A program made the position numbers and the translations under genes. The notes under the pieces are model-generated. The model made no database searches. It saw nothing but the letters and a program-made list of their open reading frames with translations, and was not told the origin of the DNA. DNA of 64,000 nucleotides from Acidobacteriaceae bacterium (lineage in GTDB: Bacteria; Acidobacteriota; Terriglobia; Terriglobales; Acidobacteriaceae): NCBI GenBank assembly GCA_027452245.1, contig DAIDGW010000080.1:1-64000 (forward strand), read 5' to 3'. Positions 62,303 to 64,000 of this stretch are shown here, one piece after another; the first letter of the stretch is position 1; each line of letters begins with the position of its first letter.

Positions 62303-64000
62303 TCAATGTAACCCGGCGCCCGCACTGGCTTGAAGTGGCGCCTCGGGCGCTGGCATTTTGCCGGCTTCGATAAACGACATAAAACCCATCAACGTTCCCC
62401 AGGAATGAAACTCATCACTCGATAGTCGGGGGTCATCACCGGTTCCAGTAATAGCCGAATAGTTCTCGCAGACGAAGCCGTTTCGTCGCCATTCATTCAG
62501 GAACATCGCTCGCGATTTTGTCACAAGCTGTTCCTGGGCATCTTGCAGTCCGTAGTTCCTCAAACCCAGATAAACCAGGAAATTCAATGGAGGCCAGACG
62601 GCGCCCTTCCAGTAACGCTGTTTCGGATACGACGGATCGTTACGGGCAATGGAGGGCAACATGTAATCGCCATAGAACTCCGCCGGATTGAAAAAATGTT
62701 CTCTGACGATGGCCTGCGCCCTGGCCGAATCCGTGATCCTTGCCAGCAGCGGATAGAACAGCGTTGGCGACAGGCGATAGGAAAGGGAGTCTAAGTCAGT
62801 CCTGCGGTTCAGGTACGTACTCGTCTGCGCATCCCAGAGTAACCGATCCATTTCCTTGCTGACTTGTTGGGCGCGAGCTCGGAGTTCCGCTGCCTCAGCA
62901 GCCCGTCCAATGAGCGTTGCAATTTCTCCTAGCGCTTTACAATCTGCGACATAAAGGCTGTTCAGGCCCACGTCTTGCAATTCCAAGGTGTTCTTCGCCG
63001 GATTAAAAGGTACCCCCTCATACATAGGAGAGTCGTCCATGCCGGACTCATACCCGGCGGTCACTTTCGTGTGAATGTCGGGCTGATCCAGTGGATTCTT
63101 CGAGAGGTCGGAACCATAGCTCAACAGATTGCCGTTCTTGCGCGCCTTCATCCACCAACGATTCCAGGTGAGCAGATCGTCAAACGAACTCTCCAGCAGC
63201 CATCGCTCGGGATATCGTTTGTAGATTTCCTTCAGCATGATTGCGCCCACCGGAGGCTGAGAGTGATCCCAGGACTTTGTTCCATTGCCCCGATCGTCAT
63301 TGGGAATGAATCCCTCTTCCGTCATGCTCCGCAAGTGCTCAATAAAATTGGCATAAGCCCAATCTCGGCTGTACAGGGAACTAATGTAAGCGAGGAAAAA
63401 GTTGTCCCACCCAAACAGGGCATACCCTCCATATTCCTCATCCCACAGCCGGCCCACGGTGGACACAACACGGTCATACTTGGGTTCATAAATCGTATTC
63501 CACGCCAAACCGGATTCGACAGCTAAGTAGGTTTCCTTGAGATCGCCAGATGCCGCAGCCCGATCTTCCATCGCCTGGCGCTTCCTGGCAATGAACTGCT
63601 GCACCTCTTGAATCGAGCGCAATTTACCTGTCGAAAGCGCGATGGGCCCGTCGAGTGCAACTACCAGATAAGGAGTGTGAGTCTGAACGTATGGATCCTC
63701 AATCACTTTTCCAGTCACATACAGCCGCACTTCGCGTGATGGTAATTTTGCGATGATCACATTGTCGTGGCGCGACAGTTGGCCGGGACGATTCCACAGC
63801 ATCTCGCCCCCTAACACAACCGAGACTGGCAGTTTCAACTCATTTTGGGGAGTAACCAGCAATACTAAATTTGCACCGTCGGCGGCAGATTCGACACGAA
63901 CCACGGCATGCTGCCAAGACAACTCAAGTTCGGAATAACTTCCATCCAGTGCGTGTAGGCCAGGACGGATGCGTTCCACATCGTCACCGCGGCGACCAAT
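62303..64000 (-). CDS. GH63/MGH1-like glucosidase, truncated by the window edge
   Basis: At least 565 residues; the N-terminus lies beyond the right edge, since the frame stays open to the end of the window. The (alpha/alpha)6-type barrel landmarks are GYALFGWDNFFLAY, the WDHSQPPVGAIM stretch, GYESGMDDSPMY and YWKGAVWPPLNFLVYLGLR. These are features of the GH63 and mannosylglycerate-hydrolase-like enzymes. The Asp in the GWDNFF motif is the probable catalytic acid, and a Glu near the C-terminus (CENYSAITG) the probable base. The protein cleaves an alpha-glucoside or related sugar. It is first in the visible part of the operon with the SDR and GH2 genes. Confidence 0.88.
   Translation of the reverse strand: MGRRGDDVERIRPGLHALDGSYSELELSWQHAVVRVESAADGANLVLLVTPQNELKLPVSVVLGGEMLWNRPGQLSRHDNVIIAKLPSREVRLYVTGKVIEDPYVQTHTPYLVVALDGPIALSTGKLRSIQEVQQFIARKRQAMEDRAAASGDLKETYLAVESGLAWNTIYEPKYDRVVSTVGRLWDEEYGGYALFGWDNFFLAYISSLYSRDWAYANFIEHLRSMTEEGFIPNDDRGNGTKSWDHSQPPVGAIMLKEIYKRYPERWLLESSFDDLLTWNRWWMKARKNGNLLSYGSDLSKNPLDQPDIHTKVTAGYESGMDDSPMYEGVPFNPAKNTLELQDVGLNSLYVADCKALGEIATLIGRAAEAAELRARAQQVSKEMDRLLWDAQTSTYLNRRTDLDSLSYRLSPTLFYPLLARITDSARAQAIVREHFFNPAEFYGDYMLPSIARNDPSYPKQRYWKGAVWPPLNFLVYLGLRNYGLQDAQEQLVTKSRAMFLNEWRRNGFVCENYSAITGTGDDPRLSSDEFHSWGTLMGFMSFIEAGKMPAPEAPLQASAGAGLH

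Overview
The window most likely comes from an Acidobacteriota (Terriglobia-like) chromosome. This is inferred from the family mix and not from a marker gene: two Oar-like TonB-dependent receptors of about 1200 residues without SusD partners, many secreted glycoside hydrolases, a large FG-GAP/VCBS repeat protein, a FecR-domain protein with a Gly/His-rich tail, a subtilase with a VVWG-repeat tail, and a split ATP synthase locus. No rRNA, CRISPR array or intact transposase was seen. One complete tRNA gene, tRNA-Arg(CCT), is present.

Layout. 1-5.1 kb: a partial gene, a universal stress protein, a TRIC/UPF0126 membrane protein translationally coupled to an M20 amidohydrolase, a small acidic protein, a SnoaL-like protein and a LigB-type dioxygenase. 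5.3-8.9 kb: a tight operon (Tat-exported TIM-barrel isomerase, gluconate-dehydrogenase subunit-3-like protein, GMC oxidoreductase, DoxX) that looks like a periplasmic sugar-oxidation module. 9.1-19.6 kb: a HEAT/PilZ protein, F0 ATP synthase genes (atpZ-I-B-E) behind a bidirectional terminator, a TPR protein, a HAD phosphatase, a lytic transglycosylase, a flippase-like membrane protein and a sigma-54 activator that ends in a PilZ domain. 19.8-29.3 kb: a membrane HD-GYP/GAF/GGDEF protein at the head of a dipeptide-type ABC transporter operon, then a secreted subtilase with a good sigma-54 promoter and paired upstream sites, then a free-standing copy of the HD-GYP protein's membrane sensor domain.

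29.3-36 kb holds secreted proteins (FecR-like, a duplicated-domain protein, the FG-GAP protein). 36.1-38.7 kb is accessory DNA: a decayed NYN-like gene, a Fic gene with an inverted-repeat operator, a tRNA 3'-end fragment and a 28-bp direct repeat at both edges. 38.7-47.3 kb and 55.6-64 kb are two carbohydrate-uptake loci, each pairing one Oar-like receptor with secreted hydrolases; the second receptor has a perfect palindrome over its predicted promoter. 47.4-49.9 kb is probably a small integrated element: integrase remnant, paired TTGTGCA sites at both ends, an HTH plus nucleotidyltransferase pair resembling a type IV-like toxin-antitoxin, a complete tRNA-Arg(CCT) and a 5' half of a second tRNA-Arg(CCT) broken at the anticodon loop. 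50-55.4 kb carries a diguanylate cyclase, a Na+/H+ antiporter, an aldehyde dehydrogenase, a Gfo/Idh/MocA oxidoreductase and a small secreted protein.

A recurring theme is c-di-GMP: two GGDEF proteins (one also HD-GYP) and two PilZ proteins, one of them a sigma-54 activator. The best candidate for an undescribed system is the 17.8-29.3 kb region. There a c-di-GMP enzyme, a peptide importer, a sigma-54-controlled secreted protease and a free copy of the sensor domain lie together, which suggests a protease and peptide-uptake circuit controlled by c-di-GMP. That circuit is inference.
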